Of a stretch of 64,000 nucleotides of DNA, positions 1 to 9,000 are shown in pieces. Each line of letters opens with the position of its first letter. The stretch's first letter is position 1. The notes below the pieces were generated by a model. It was given only the letters and a program-made list of their open reading frames with translations. It had not been told where the DNA came from and made no database searches. The stretch comes from Nemania diffusa (Eukaryota > Ascomycota > Sordariomycetes > Xylariales > Xylariaceae). The stretch lies in contig JBBPUQ010000004.1 in assembly GCA_038501195.1 (NCBI GenBank), forward strand, positions 3,796,001-3,860,000, given 5' to 3'. Both the position numbers and the translations under genes were made by a program.

Positions 1-638
1 GCTTTCGTTTCGGGTGTCCTTTTCTCTGTTAGTAACTACGCGTCTGTTTGTTATTATCACGGGCGAGAATATCCATCGATTATGGAATACTTCAGGGGCG
101 CTGATCTGATCTAATCTGATCTGATATACATGATTGCGTCTTCTATAAGTGCCGCTAGAGCCAAACTAGCTCGCGAGTATCCTCTTCTCTCCAACCTTGC
201 GGTACTCCAACAAGTAGCATAAGCAATGTTCCGTAATGCAGCGTTAGGTAGCATCACATAGTGGGTTTTGAGATGTTGGATCGGAAAAGCCGTGTTGGGT
301 GTGGGCGTATTCTAGTGTCCTAATCTCGCCCTTCCTCCCCAGCTCCTCGCACAATAAATGGACGGGCCATTGCCCGTCAGGCGGTGATCCAACAAAATAC
401 AATGTGCCGCTGCGAGGACGGGTATGAGGCCTGGCCCCCTTGACAGCCGACACGGGTTAATTAAACTCCTCCCGGAATTTTGCTCAAACTTGCCGCCTCG
501 CATGATGCAGACGCAAGAGAAGGCACAGCTTGACCTATCCATGCTTCTCTTGGGGTCTTCCTGCATGAGTGGCGGGACCCCTGTCCTGGTTATAACGGCA
601 GGACCAGCGTCTCCGTTTGGGAGGGGAATCCCAACACT
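1..638. other. Left edge, no gene seen
   Basis: I see no coding region that looks real here. The open frames are short and overlap each other on both strands. A small GATCT-rich stretch (about 105-127) repeats the unit GATCT/GATAT several times. The 3' flank of the YPI1 gene ends in this segment. Confidence 0.5.
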
Positions 639-1372
639 CTACGCACTGATCCTGGAACCCGGACCCGAGCTCGGGCCTGGGCCTGGGCCTGGGTTGGACG
701 GGCCTCCGCCCCCACCGTCGCCACGCGGCTTCGGGCGCGGCTGCTTCTCGTATGCATTGGGACTCGGCCGACGCGTAGGTTTCCGCCTGCCGTCCCGCGC
801 GCCGCCTCCCTGCTGTGCCGAGCCCTCCTTCTCCTCCCGTCCGTGCGCGCAATTGGGTCCGTGGCGGTGCTGCTGGTCTCTGGCCCTGCGCTGCGCAAGC
901 GCCCTCTCGCGCGCATCGTACGCGGCATTGTCGTCCGTGTTGGAATCCGCGTCGGAGTCGGACGACGACGAAGACGAATCAGACGATGATTCGTCCGAGG
1001 ACTCGCCTACGGCCTTGGGCGCGTGGTATATGCAGCAGACTAGGATTGGGGGGGGTGATCTTAGCAAGCGCGGTTTACAGAAATAGGGATAGGGAGACGG
1101 GGGGCGGGGGCGGGGAAGCTGAATAATACGATCGACGCACCTTTGGAGCTCTTGCGTCCGAGCCCCTCGTTGTCGACGACGTTCTCGGCCCACTGGACGT
1201 GTTGCGTGGAGGCGGCGTGGGCGCCCCTCAGACGCAGGATGGCGGGCGCGGGTGTTGTGGCGGCTGTCTGCGTCGCGGATCCCGAAGACGGGGGCGCGGC
1301 GTGTGTTTGTACCTCGGTGTGCGAGCCGGGGCCTGGCGCTCCCTGGCGCTGGGGCCGTGGATTCCCCGACAT
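639..1372 (-). CDS. YPI1: Type 1 protein phosphatase inhibitor Ypi1 (PPP1R11 family)
   Basis: Two exons, 1372-1141 and 1039-639, are joined over a 101-bp intron (GTGCGT donor, CCTAG acceptor) and give 210 residues. Residues about 44-110 carry the family core: AILRLRG, then HVQWAENVVDNEGLG (a variant of the RVxF/W PP1-docking motif), then VCCIYH followed by GESSDESSSDSSSSSSDSD. The HGPNCAHG segment further on may close a Cys/His metal site with CCIYH. The tail is basic and then Gly/Pro-rich (GPGPGP), which is low-complexity sequence without assigned function. In yeast, Ypi1 binds and regulates the PP1 catalytic subunit Glc7, mostly in the nucleus. The start is the ATG at 1372 (MSGNPRPQ); the core motif is split exactly at the splice junction (KSSK|V), which confirms the join. 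Confidence 0.92.
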
Positions 1373-1393
1373 ATCGTAGTAGTTCCTCGCTGG

Positions 1394-1540
1394 TGCGCGC
1401 GCGCGTGTGTGCGTGTGTGCGTGCGCAATGTGCGTATAATGCGTATCCGTATAGGTGTGGTGGGTGTACGTGTGGGCTTGGTTCGCACTCGATTCTGGAG
1501 AGATAGAGAGAGAGGGGGAGAGAGAGGGAAAGAGAGAAAG
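1394..1540. repeat. GC/GT dinucleotide tract and GA-rich tract upstream of YPI1
   Basis: From 1394 to about 1426 the sequence alternates GC and GT. From 1498 to 1540 it is almost pure purine (GA and GGGA units). Read on the YPI1 strand these are CA-rich and CT-rich tracts, 25 to 170 bp upstream of the start codon. Pyrimidine tracts are common in filamentous fungal promoters and 5' leaders, so a role in YPI1 expression is possible but inferred. Confidence 0.6.
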
Positions 1541-1880
1541 TTGCAACTTTGTTTCAATGGCACTCGGGGAACCCAAAATGCTAATGTCAAGTCCAACCCT
1601 GGTAATTCGGAAGTTGCCTGGTGGATGGTTTGCGTATCGGCGTCCCTCTCGTGATATATCCTCAAACACCGTTGCGTGATATGATGTATGATGTAACTCG
1701 AGACGGCCGGCGTGGGACAGGTTACGGGCAGAGAGACAGGTCGCTGCTGTTGCTTGTTTGTGTTATTATTGTTCACTTTTACCGCCTCTTGGATCTTAGA
1801 TCAGCATAGGATGCTCTGCAACCATCCAACATCTCTCCATGTTCTTCTAGGTAGCGTGTTCTGGTAAACAGCGGTATGCG

Positions 1881-1914
1881 CAGTAGTAGTAGCAGTAGCA
1901 GTAGCAGTAGCAGT
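1881..1914. repeat. CAGTAG hexanucleotide microsatellite
   Basis: CAG and TAG triplets alternate over about 34 bp. It lies in non-coding DNA. Confidence 0.85.
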
Positions 1915-1963
1915 GAAGCACGGCGACGCCGAAGTTAACCGTATTGGCCGTGCTGCGACAAAC

Positions 1964-2012
1964 GAGCAATGAGCAACGAGCAACGAGCAATGGGCAACGA
2001 GCAGCGAGCAAT
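1964..2012. repeat. Seven tandem copies of a 7-bp unit (GAGCAAY)
   Basis: Seven consecutive heptamers, GAGCAAT or GAGCAAC, with one GGGCAAC and one GAGCAGC variant. It is non-coding. Confidence 0.85.
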
Positions 2013-2687
2013 AAAAGAGCGGAAAAGACCTGCACCCAGCGAGAAAAGACCAGCGAATGAGGGGCAACGTTGTTTGCTATTTTAGTTGTCTCGGAATTGC
2101 CCCTCCTTGGAGGGATTGATTTCCAGGCTCGAAAAGACGCATGTAACGGGGATGGTTAGGTACTGTAGGTAGGTAGGTATTCTGTGTCGGTGTATCTAGT
2201 CTAAATGCGGCTAATTTTAACCTGCCCTTCCAGATGACGTAATGTTTTGATGCGAAGCGTCAATAAACAATAATAGATTTGTTTAAAACCTAGACTAGTC
2301 GCAACCCACCTTCTTATATACGTATATATACTCCGTCAATCCAGCCAAAGGGCATTCAGTTAGTTTTTTTTTTATAGTTTCTTTTTTTGCTTTTGGCTTG
2401 CCCCTCGCTTTATCGCATCTTATCAGCTGATGTCTTGTTCGGATCTAGCCGGCTCCCTCTACTTACTAGAGCTTACTTATGCCGTAGTAAATGGTTAGCT
2501 CCTGACTTGAATGTACTCCGTACTCATCCAATTACTCATTTGTACACGGGCACTCGAACGGAATTCCCAAGTAGTCGCCATTCTAGATCTAAGTAGGTTC
2601 TTTGATAGTACATATACATATGCCTTTTATAACATCAGGGGTACAGAAATTGCACCTCTAAGCATCATCCCCTCGTTACCTATGTAG

Positions 2688-4862
2688 TTAGAATGTCGCT
2701 GTGGCGCCTGCAACTCCTCTCTCACGCTTGAGTTTCTTCTCGAGCTTTTTCGCACCTTTCATGCTCTTCCTCGGCCTTGACCTGTGTGATGCCGCCGTCA
2801 GTCTCGGCTTGTTCAACAGCCAGCCATTCATTGGCCGCCGGCAAGAGATGAATTTTCCCTCTGGGCTGTACACATCCACGATCGGCCAGTTTGCCTCATC
2901 GAGTTCCTTGGCTATAGCTGGGGGCGGGATTGGCTGCCTCTCCCTCTTTTTGCTTGTGCCAAAAGACAAAGCCTCAAGTCGCTCCATGCCTGATAACTCT
3001 TCATGAACCTCAGTGTCCACCTCTGCCTCTTCTATAGTTTCTTCTCTATTTGCCTCAGGGCTGGGCGCAAATAAGTCCTTCGTTCGAACCTGCGCAACTA
3101 TCTCCACCCATCCGACTCCCTCGATGAGAATGTCGGCCGAGAGAACGCGATACGGTAGACGCTCCACATCCAGGTTAACAGCACTCTTCCTCGTCAGCGG
3201 TCCTGTTCGCTGTTTTGTCACATCCCACTTGAGCTGGAAGGAACCTGCGTGCTTCGTCTTTTCTCCGGTACCTGGCAAAGCGATATTCTCGACCTTGACT
3301 TCGCCTGTCTGATTTTGTATACCGATGGCTTTATCAGTCCTACACACGTGGGGCTTGATAGGTGTAAAGGCGTATGTCAGTATGATTGGGCATGGCTCAC
3401 GGGGGGTAATACGAATGAAACCTCCCAGAAGTAATGATTGGCCTCGCCTCAGTGTCATCTGCTCCGGCACAATACGGGATTGCATTAGTAGAGACAGACG
3501 ATGCTCTTCTTTGACATGCTTCTCTAGACTACATCGATCTAGGCCGGGTAAATCAATCAGCTCACCTCGACCGTTACCGAATGGGACTCGGATAGGTGAT
3601 GCTGTTGTCCCGGGTAGGTCTGAGACTAGAGGCATCTCGGGGTACTGGGTTTCCTGCGGTTTAGGGGGCAACAGCGAGTATTCGTCCAGAACGTCATCCT
3701 GGAGTTCTGGACGCTCCTCTTCGGCCGGCAAAGCCGATTCTTCCATAGCCCGTGCTTCCATGTCGACCGTAATCTGATGCTTGGAAGGATCCCAGTCCAT
3801 CCTCCCCTTGGGAAACACAGCCTCGAAGAGTTGACTTTTCCCCACATTAGCTTTCCCTAGCATCCAGCCTCCTCCGCCCCTTTTCCAAATGTCTTCTTTC
3901 AACTCTTTAGTCCACCAACTCCTCTTTGCACTGACTGCTCTTAGGTTCCCTAATCTGATCCCCGGTCCAATGCGCCCCAGCGCCTCTCGCAATACCTCTC
4001 GTAGATATGGGAAAAGAGTGTCCACCTGGGGCTTTGTGGGTGCTAGTAGGTCCGATCGAGTGATGACGAAGCTAATCTCAGTCTTTTGGCCGCGATAGAA
4101 CCGCCCTAATCTTGAACGGCGGTTCTTCGAACGCAAGGGCATGGTGTCGAGGAGGAGTGAGAGTTTAGGTACCAAGGACAGGGGGAAATCGGCTGCGTCG
4201 ATGACATGGTAGACGTGGTTATACTTGTAGGGCGATTCGAACAGCGTGTCGCGGATGGAGTCGACACTCGGGTGGTAGATGGACTCTCCCGTGTGATTAT
4301 GCAGCAGGAAATGACATCGATCGCATAGTGGTTTCTTCGGCGGAGCTTGTGGTTGGGTTTCGGTGGGAGGAAGACCGAGGCCTAGTGCTTGCACGTCCAC
4401 ACCTTGCTTCTCCAGCTCGTTCGAGTCCAGTTGCCTCAGGGCATCCGCGTAGATTTTGTCTTCAGCTCGTGAGCGGTGGGATGGCCTAGCAGGGCTAAGA
4501 TATTTCTGTACTGCTTTGCGACTTGAGTCGAAGTAGCCGGGTTGGTTGGGGTGGGAAGTTTGCGACAGTGCGCCGCATCCTCTGCATTGGCGCGGAAGAT
4601 TCCTCGTAGGGATGGATATACTATCAGGGGGGTCTGATACTGGAGTGAGAGTAGTTGACGGGTCGGCTTGCATGTGCAAGCACCGTCTTGATGTTGGTGT
4701 CCATGGCGCACCGCCAAATTGTGATAAGATTGGGACAGTTGATCTCGGGATATAAGAACTCGGTTGGAGGACCGAAGGACACAGAAAGACAGGGAGTTCT
4801 TGTCTTATAGGTGCCCTATTCAGCCATGTCAAGGATAAGGCGCGGCGCATTGTCCTTTGCAT
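2688..4862 (-). CDS. GEP3: Mitochondrial GTPase Gep3 (genetic interactor of prohibitins 3; YqeH-like)
   Basis: Intronless, 724 residues, starting at the ATG at 4862. The N-terminus is basic and Arg/Ser-rich without acidic residues, as expected of a mitochondrial presequence. Two CxxC pairs (C93/C96 and C180/C183) form the zinc-binding module typical of YqeH-like proteins. The GTPase motifs are circularly permuted: G4 (TRSD, about 268-271) and G5 (SAK, 311-313) come before G1 (GKANVGKS, 336-343) and G3 (DLPG). Yeast Gep3/Mtg3 acts in mitochondrial small-subunit rRNA processing and interacts genetically with prohibitins. The protein is longer than the yeast form, mostly through loops and a basic C-terminus. 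It is divergently transcribed from GET2, 505 bp away. Confidence 0.9.
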   Translation of the reverse strand: MQRTMRRALSLTWLNRAPIRQELPVFLCPSVLQPSSYIPRSTVPILSQFGGAPWTPTSRRCLHMQADPSTTLTPVSDPPDSISIPTRNLPRQCRGCGALSQTSHPNQPGYFDSSRKAVQKYLSPARPSHRSRAEDKIYADALRQLDSNELEKQGVDVQALGLGLPPTETQPQAPPKKPLCDRCHFLLHNHTGESIYHPSVDSIRDTLFESPYKYNHVYHVIDAADFPLSLVPKLSLLLDTMPLRSKNRRSRLGRFYRGQKTEISFVITRSDLLAPTKPQVDTLFPYLREVLREALGRIGPGIRLGNLRAVSAKRSWWTKELKEDIWKRGGGGWMLGKANVGKSQLFEAVFPKGRMDWDPSKHQITVDMEARAMEESALPAEEERPELQDDVLDEYSLLPPKPQETQYPEMPLVSDLPGTTASPIRVPFGNGRGELIDLPGLDRCSLEKHVKEEHRLSLLMQSRIVPEQMTLRRGQSLLLGGFIRITPREPCPIILTYAFTPIKPHVCRTDKAIGIQNQTGEVKVENIALPGTGEKTKHAGSFQLKWDVTKQRTGPLTRKSAVNLDVERLPYRVLSADILIEGVGWVEIVAQVRTKDLFAPSPEANREETIEEAEVDTEVHEELSGMERLEALSFGTSKKRERQPIPPPAIAKELDEANWPIVDVYSPEGKFISCRRPMNGWLLNKPRLTAASHRSRPRKSMKGAKKLEKKLKRERGVAGATATF

Positions 4863-5366
4863 AAAAAGAAAGTGGAGGAAAGGACATGAAATCCTTGCTT
4901 GTGAAGCAATTCATATCCCCCAGGGAAAAAAAATAAATACTTAGGCTAGGCTAAGCAACGCCCGCAACACTGTGACGTTTTTTCACCGAAGACCCCTGTA
5001 AGTGCAGGTAGACTTGGCGCAATAAAGACCCCTGCTTTCTATTATTGTACCTAGAACATTGCGGGGCGCCACGGCTAGGCTACCTAAGTCTAGCCTAGCC
5101 TAGCCCTCCCACATCATCACTGAATGCTGTGTTGTAACTCAAGGTTGTCACACGTGGGCCTTGAAGCATCTGCTGACCCCAATTACTTACATACCTCACA
5201 CTTGACACCTAGACACCTAGATCGATAGCCAACAAACGAGCGATAACCATTTATTTTATTTTTATGTTTTTATTTTAAACCCTACCTCACCTTGATACAA
5301 TTCACAACCTGTTGCTACAACCTCTCCCTCATCCGTCATCCATTATCTGCCCCTAAGCAATCGACT
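4863..5366. promoter_or_regulatory. Shared divergent promoter of GEP3 and GET2
   Basis: The 504 bp between two opposed start codons must hold both promoters. It contains clustered AGGCTAGGCTA / CTAGCCTAGCC units (about 4940-4955 and 5070-5106) on either side of the midpoint, and one CACGTG E-box at 5151-5156. No clear TATA box stands at a fitting distance on either side. Which factors bind is unknown; CACGTG is the core recognised by fungal bHLH factors. Confidence 0.6.
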
Positions 5367-6494
5367 ATGGCTGAAGGCGTATCCTCGTCCGAAGATGCGG
5401 TTGCATCTCGCGCTGCTGAGCAGGTTCGTCTGCGGAAACAACGCCGGGAAGCCAAGATTAAAGCCGGAGGAGCGTCAAGGCTCGACAGGATCACAGGATT
5501 AGGTGGAGGCTTTTCAAAAGGTCTGCATATATCTGTCTGTCCTTGCTATTTAATTGATTCCATTCGAGCCTAACTATCGATGCCATCTGTAGAGCCTTCT
5601 ACGCAATCTACGCAATCTACCGCAACCACAGAATCCGCACCCTCAGAGCCTGCCGCCACCTCGACTGCCGCCGCTTCTTCAGACAGCCATGCCGATCCCG
5701 AGGAGGTCGACATATCTCAGCACTACTATTCTCCAAAAACCACAGCTCGTCCACCACCACAGAATGACCCCTCCAACATATCCGAAGCGCAGTTCCGCCA
5801 GATGATGCTTGGCTTCGACCGCCCCTCCTCTGCCGGCTCCGACACCCCACCATCTCTCGCCGGCAATCCCTTTCTTAATCGGCCCCCGCCGAACCCCGGC
5901 ATGGAAGGAATGCCGAGCATGGAGGGCATGGATCAAGACCCCATGATGCAGATGATGCAGAAGATGATGGCAGGGGGCATGCCCGGCGCCGCCGATGGCA
6001 GCAACCCGTTCGCCGGGATGGGGCTAGAAGGGCTCCTCAGCGGGGCCGGCGGGCCCAATCCCACGCAGCAGGGCCTCGCCGAGCAGAACAAGACGGCCAA
6101 CCTCTGGCGCGTCCTCCACGCCATCTTCGCCCTGGGCCTGGGCATCTACGTGGCGCTGTCGACGACGTTCACGGGGACCAAGGTGGAGCGGGACGCGGAC
6201 GGCCTGCAGAGCACGGGCGTGCTGGGCGCGCAGAGCCTCGACCAGGCGCGCGCGTGGTTCTTCTACGTGTTCACGAGCGTCGAGGCGGTGCTGCTGACGT
6301 CGCGGTACATGGTCGAGCGCGGCGCCGGCTTCACGCCGTCGGGCTGGACGTGGAGCATCACGGGCGTGCTGCCGGACCCCGTCAGGGGCGTCGCGCGCCA
6401 CGCGCTGCGGTACGGGCAGATCTTCACCACCGTGCGGAACGACGCGCTCTTTTGCGTCTTTGTCATGGGCGTATGCACCTTACTGCGGTCATGA
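5367..6494 (+). CDS. GET2: GET complex subunit Get2 (tail-anchored protein insertion)
   Basis: Two exons, 5367-5520 and 5593-6494 (72-bp intron, GTCTGC to TGTAG), give 351 residues. The N-terminal segment RLRKQRREAKIKAGGASRLDRI is the basic helix by which Get2 recruits the Get3 ATPase carrying tail-anchored proteins to the ER. A long Ser/Thr/Pro linker and a Met-rich stretch (PMMQMMQKMMAG) follow. The C-terminal part has three likely membrane helices: LHAIFALGLGIYVAL, WFFYVFTSVEAVLL and the final FCVFVMGVCTLL. This layout (cytosolic basic N-terminus, three C-terminal helices) is that of fungal Get2. The third-position GC content is very high from about 6000, which creates long spurious frames on both strands. 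Confidence 0.9.
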
Positions 6495-6809
6495 TTCCTA
6501 GTGTAAAACACTTTTGTTATAGCTAAGTCAAAGAATGTAGTATTTACGATGAACTCTTGTACTACTAGTTCACTAAGCCTACGTGAGTTGATAGTTGATT
6601 GTTGTAGCTTATTTAGTATATATCTAATTCTACTGACTAGGTTGCCCTCTGCTATTTTGGTGTTAACGTTCTTGTTCTATACTCCCAATATGTGCCTGAA
6701 AATCCCATAACCCTAGATTGTAATTATTTCGTAGTCCGACTGGCGACATCCAGTGTCTAAGCCTCCCCCTTTTTGCCCATCACAGAATACACACAACCAA
6801 CCGGTCAGC
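6495..6809. other. Convergent 3' spacer of GET2 and the acidic protein gene
   Basis: AT-richer spacer between two converging genes; it should hold both 3' ends. I see no gene in it. Confidence 0.6.
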
Positions 6810-8091
6810 TCATCGCATCTGCATGACCAAGCCCTCCTTAAGGGCATCGATATCCCTCTTCTTCAGCGGGTCCTTGTTATCAAACGCGGCCGCCTTCCGC
6901 TCACTAGACTCCCACGTCGTGATATCGTACGCATCGCCCCCTATCTTCCGCGGCCCGTTCGGCTTCCACATCGTGGCGGCCGCGTGCTTCGCCCTGTACG
7001 CCGTCAGCGCCGCCCGCCAGCCCCAGGGGTCCCGGGCGCCCGAGGCCGGCAGGGCCACCTCGGCGACGGCGTCGGCGACGACCTCCTCGACGTCCGCGGG
7101 CCCGCGCAGCGTCACGCCGCGCGCGTTGGCGTAGGCCAGCACGGCGTCGTCGAAGTAGTCGGGCTGGAAGGCCCGGCGGGCCCCGTAGGCGCGCCGCGGG
7201 GCGGAGCCGAGGGCGTTGAGAGAGCGCATGGAGGAGGCGAGGGCCATGTACTGGGCCATGGTGCAGCCCAGGCTCTGCACGGCCGTCGCGTCGCCGACGA
7301 GGGCGAGGGCGTCGAGCTGCGCGAGCATGGAGAGGAACATGCGGCCCACTAGGCGCATGGTGTCTTGCACGGCCACGGGATCATCGATTCTGCAATGGAG
7401 CGTTAGCGTAATTTAGACCTGCGGTGTCCACGAAGACAGGACGGAGGAGAGATGGCACGTACTGCGTGAACATGGAGCCAGATTGCCGCATGAGCCAGTG
7501 CGCCGCGGCCTCGCACACGGCCCACTGCTCGCGCCACTCGCCGCGGCGCTCGGCGGCGGCGTCGGCGAAGTCGAGCAGCAGGTTCTGCAGGACCTCGAGC
7601 GCGCCGTAGCCCGCGTGGTCGTTGAAGGTGTACATGGAGAAGTTGTCCGGGTCCCGCAGGCCCGCGTGCACGAACTGCGTCTCGAACTTGCGGAGGCCCG
7701 CCACGCTGATGGCCCAGGGGTGCTCCGGGTTCGCGGCCGCGGGCTTGAAGCACATGCACCGCTTCTTGCCGCAGCGGAGGCCTTGCCGTTCTTCGTTGTC
7801 TTCTTCGTCCTCCTCGTCGTTGGAGTTCTCAGAGTCATCGTCATCTTCCTCGTCGTCAGACTCTGCTTCAGCGAGTGAGCAGATCGTGATGTACGAGTAC
7901 GCCTTCTCCTCGTCCTTCCAGACCATGCGGTAGAAGGCCTCGGCGTTCGCGGACCCGGACACGGCTGCCCAGCGCTCGCTGCGAGGCGGCTTGTATGTTT
8001 CTGCAGGCTTGGCTGGTGCTGCGGGTGCTGCCGTTTTGGCCTTCTTCCCGGCTGGACCGCTAGAGCCGGCGGATTTACGTTTTGGCGGCAT
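6810..8091 (-). CDS. Hypothetical protein with acidic region and Cys cluster, probably nuclear
   Basis: Two exons, 8091-7463 and 7389-6810, are joined over a 73-bp intron (GTACGT donor, GCTAACG branch, TTGCAG acceptor) and give 402 residues. An in-frame ATG lies at 8115, but the ATG at 8091 gives a typical MPPKRK start. The N-terminus has two short basic clusters (KRK at 4-6, KKAK at 16-19) that could act as nuclear signals. Residues 78-101 are almost all Asp/Glu/Ser/Asn, followed by a small Cys cluster (C107, C112, C114) and a more ordered helical C-terminal half. I do not recognise a named domain. The even reading frame across the splice and strong coding bias argue for a real gene. The function is unknown. 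Confidence 0.75.
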
Positions 8092-8620
8092 ACCTTTTTT
8101 ATGACGAGGGTACACTGAAAATAGATTCGTTCAAACAAGCGGAGCGTATGTTGTTGAGACCTTTGTCTCACTCTTCCAAGAATATTCTCTAGCACAGTTG
8201 AGACATATCGTGTTAATCGATTGATTAAATCATACGACGGGCGGTCTAGACTAAAAGAGTATAGTCATGGAATACCGTCGTCGCAACTTGACGCGTCTAC
8301 ATAGTACAAAGGGTATCTAAGGGTCCACTGACGTCATGTGTTATATTTCTATTCGCGATTAAGCATTTATTTGTTGATCCAGCCAGTATTGTTTTGATCT
8401 TTCTTGAGATAAAGCATCACAATTGGCCGATAGCATTTGACAATCCGCAAGCCACACAAAGGGCCACATCCATCTCGGCTATCAACTTCGGGATAGGTAA
8501 ACAGTGTATGAAAAGGGTAAGGTACTGTCTAAGACCTAAATAATCGAGCATATAAAGCGGTATTATTCCTAGTATAAAGTCTGAATAACGTTATAATTTA
8601 TACAGACTAAGATTTTTACT
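8092..8620. other. Intergenic, upstream of the acidic protein gene
   Basis: AT-rich spacer with no supported gene. It ends at the left inverted repeat of the MITE-like element. Confidence 0.5.
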
Positions 8621-8892
8621 TACAGGTCTGCAGGATCATAAATGTTAGCGCGGCGCTAGTAGATCATTTAAACCGAAAAGATCGGTGTAAAGAGGCATGT
8701 ACTTTGGTACTTAGGTTAGATTTTGCCCCCACATTTGGATCTAAGCCCACACTTAATATCCCAAAACAGCTTAAAGTATCAGCTTTTATAGATAAAACAA
8801 CTATTTAGGTACTGATTTACTACATATTTTTCTTTATTGCGTTAACCGATCTACTAGCGCCGCGCTAACATTTATGATCCTGCAGACCTGTA
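8621..8892. mobile_element. MITE-like element with perfect 45-bp inverted ends and TA flanks
   Basis: The segment 8621-8665 is the exact reverse complement of 8848-8892 (45 of 45 bases), and both arms stop matching at the same point inside and outside. The outermost bases read TA|CAGGTCTG at the left and CAGACCTG|TA at the right. This fits a TA target duplication and 43-bp terminal repeats starting with CA, as in Tc1/mariner/pogo (Fot1-like) elements. The 182-bp interior is AT-rich and has no useful open frame, so this is a non-autonomous copy. The identical arms suggest recent movement or a hairpin kept by selection. Confidence 0.85.
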
Positions 8893-9000
8893 GAAGACGT
8901 GAATAAACTAAATATGCACCGGATGTTCAGCAACCGGATAATACTAGTATAACCACACCACATGCCAACAGACGATGATATTTGCATTGAGCAATAGAAT

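Larger units (their letters stand above)
1373..2687. other. Intergenic: YPI1 upstream region and simple repeats
   Basis: There is no supported gene. The spacer holds the YPI1 5' region, rich in CA/CT on the YPI1 strand, two tandem simple repeats listed separately, and a run of TAGG units near 2160-2180. On the far side it ends at the 3' end of GEP3, so much of it is probably non-transcribed spacer. Confidence 0.55.

Noticed and set aside
6254..6526. Long open frames on both strands across the 3' half of GET2
   Set aside because: They are shadows caused by very GC-rich third positions; the Get2 frame has the family motifs and membrane helices.
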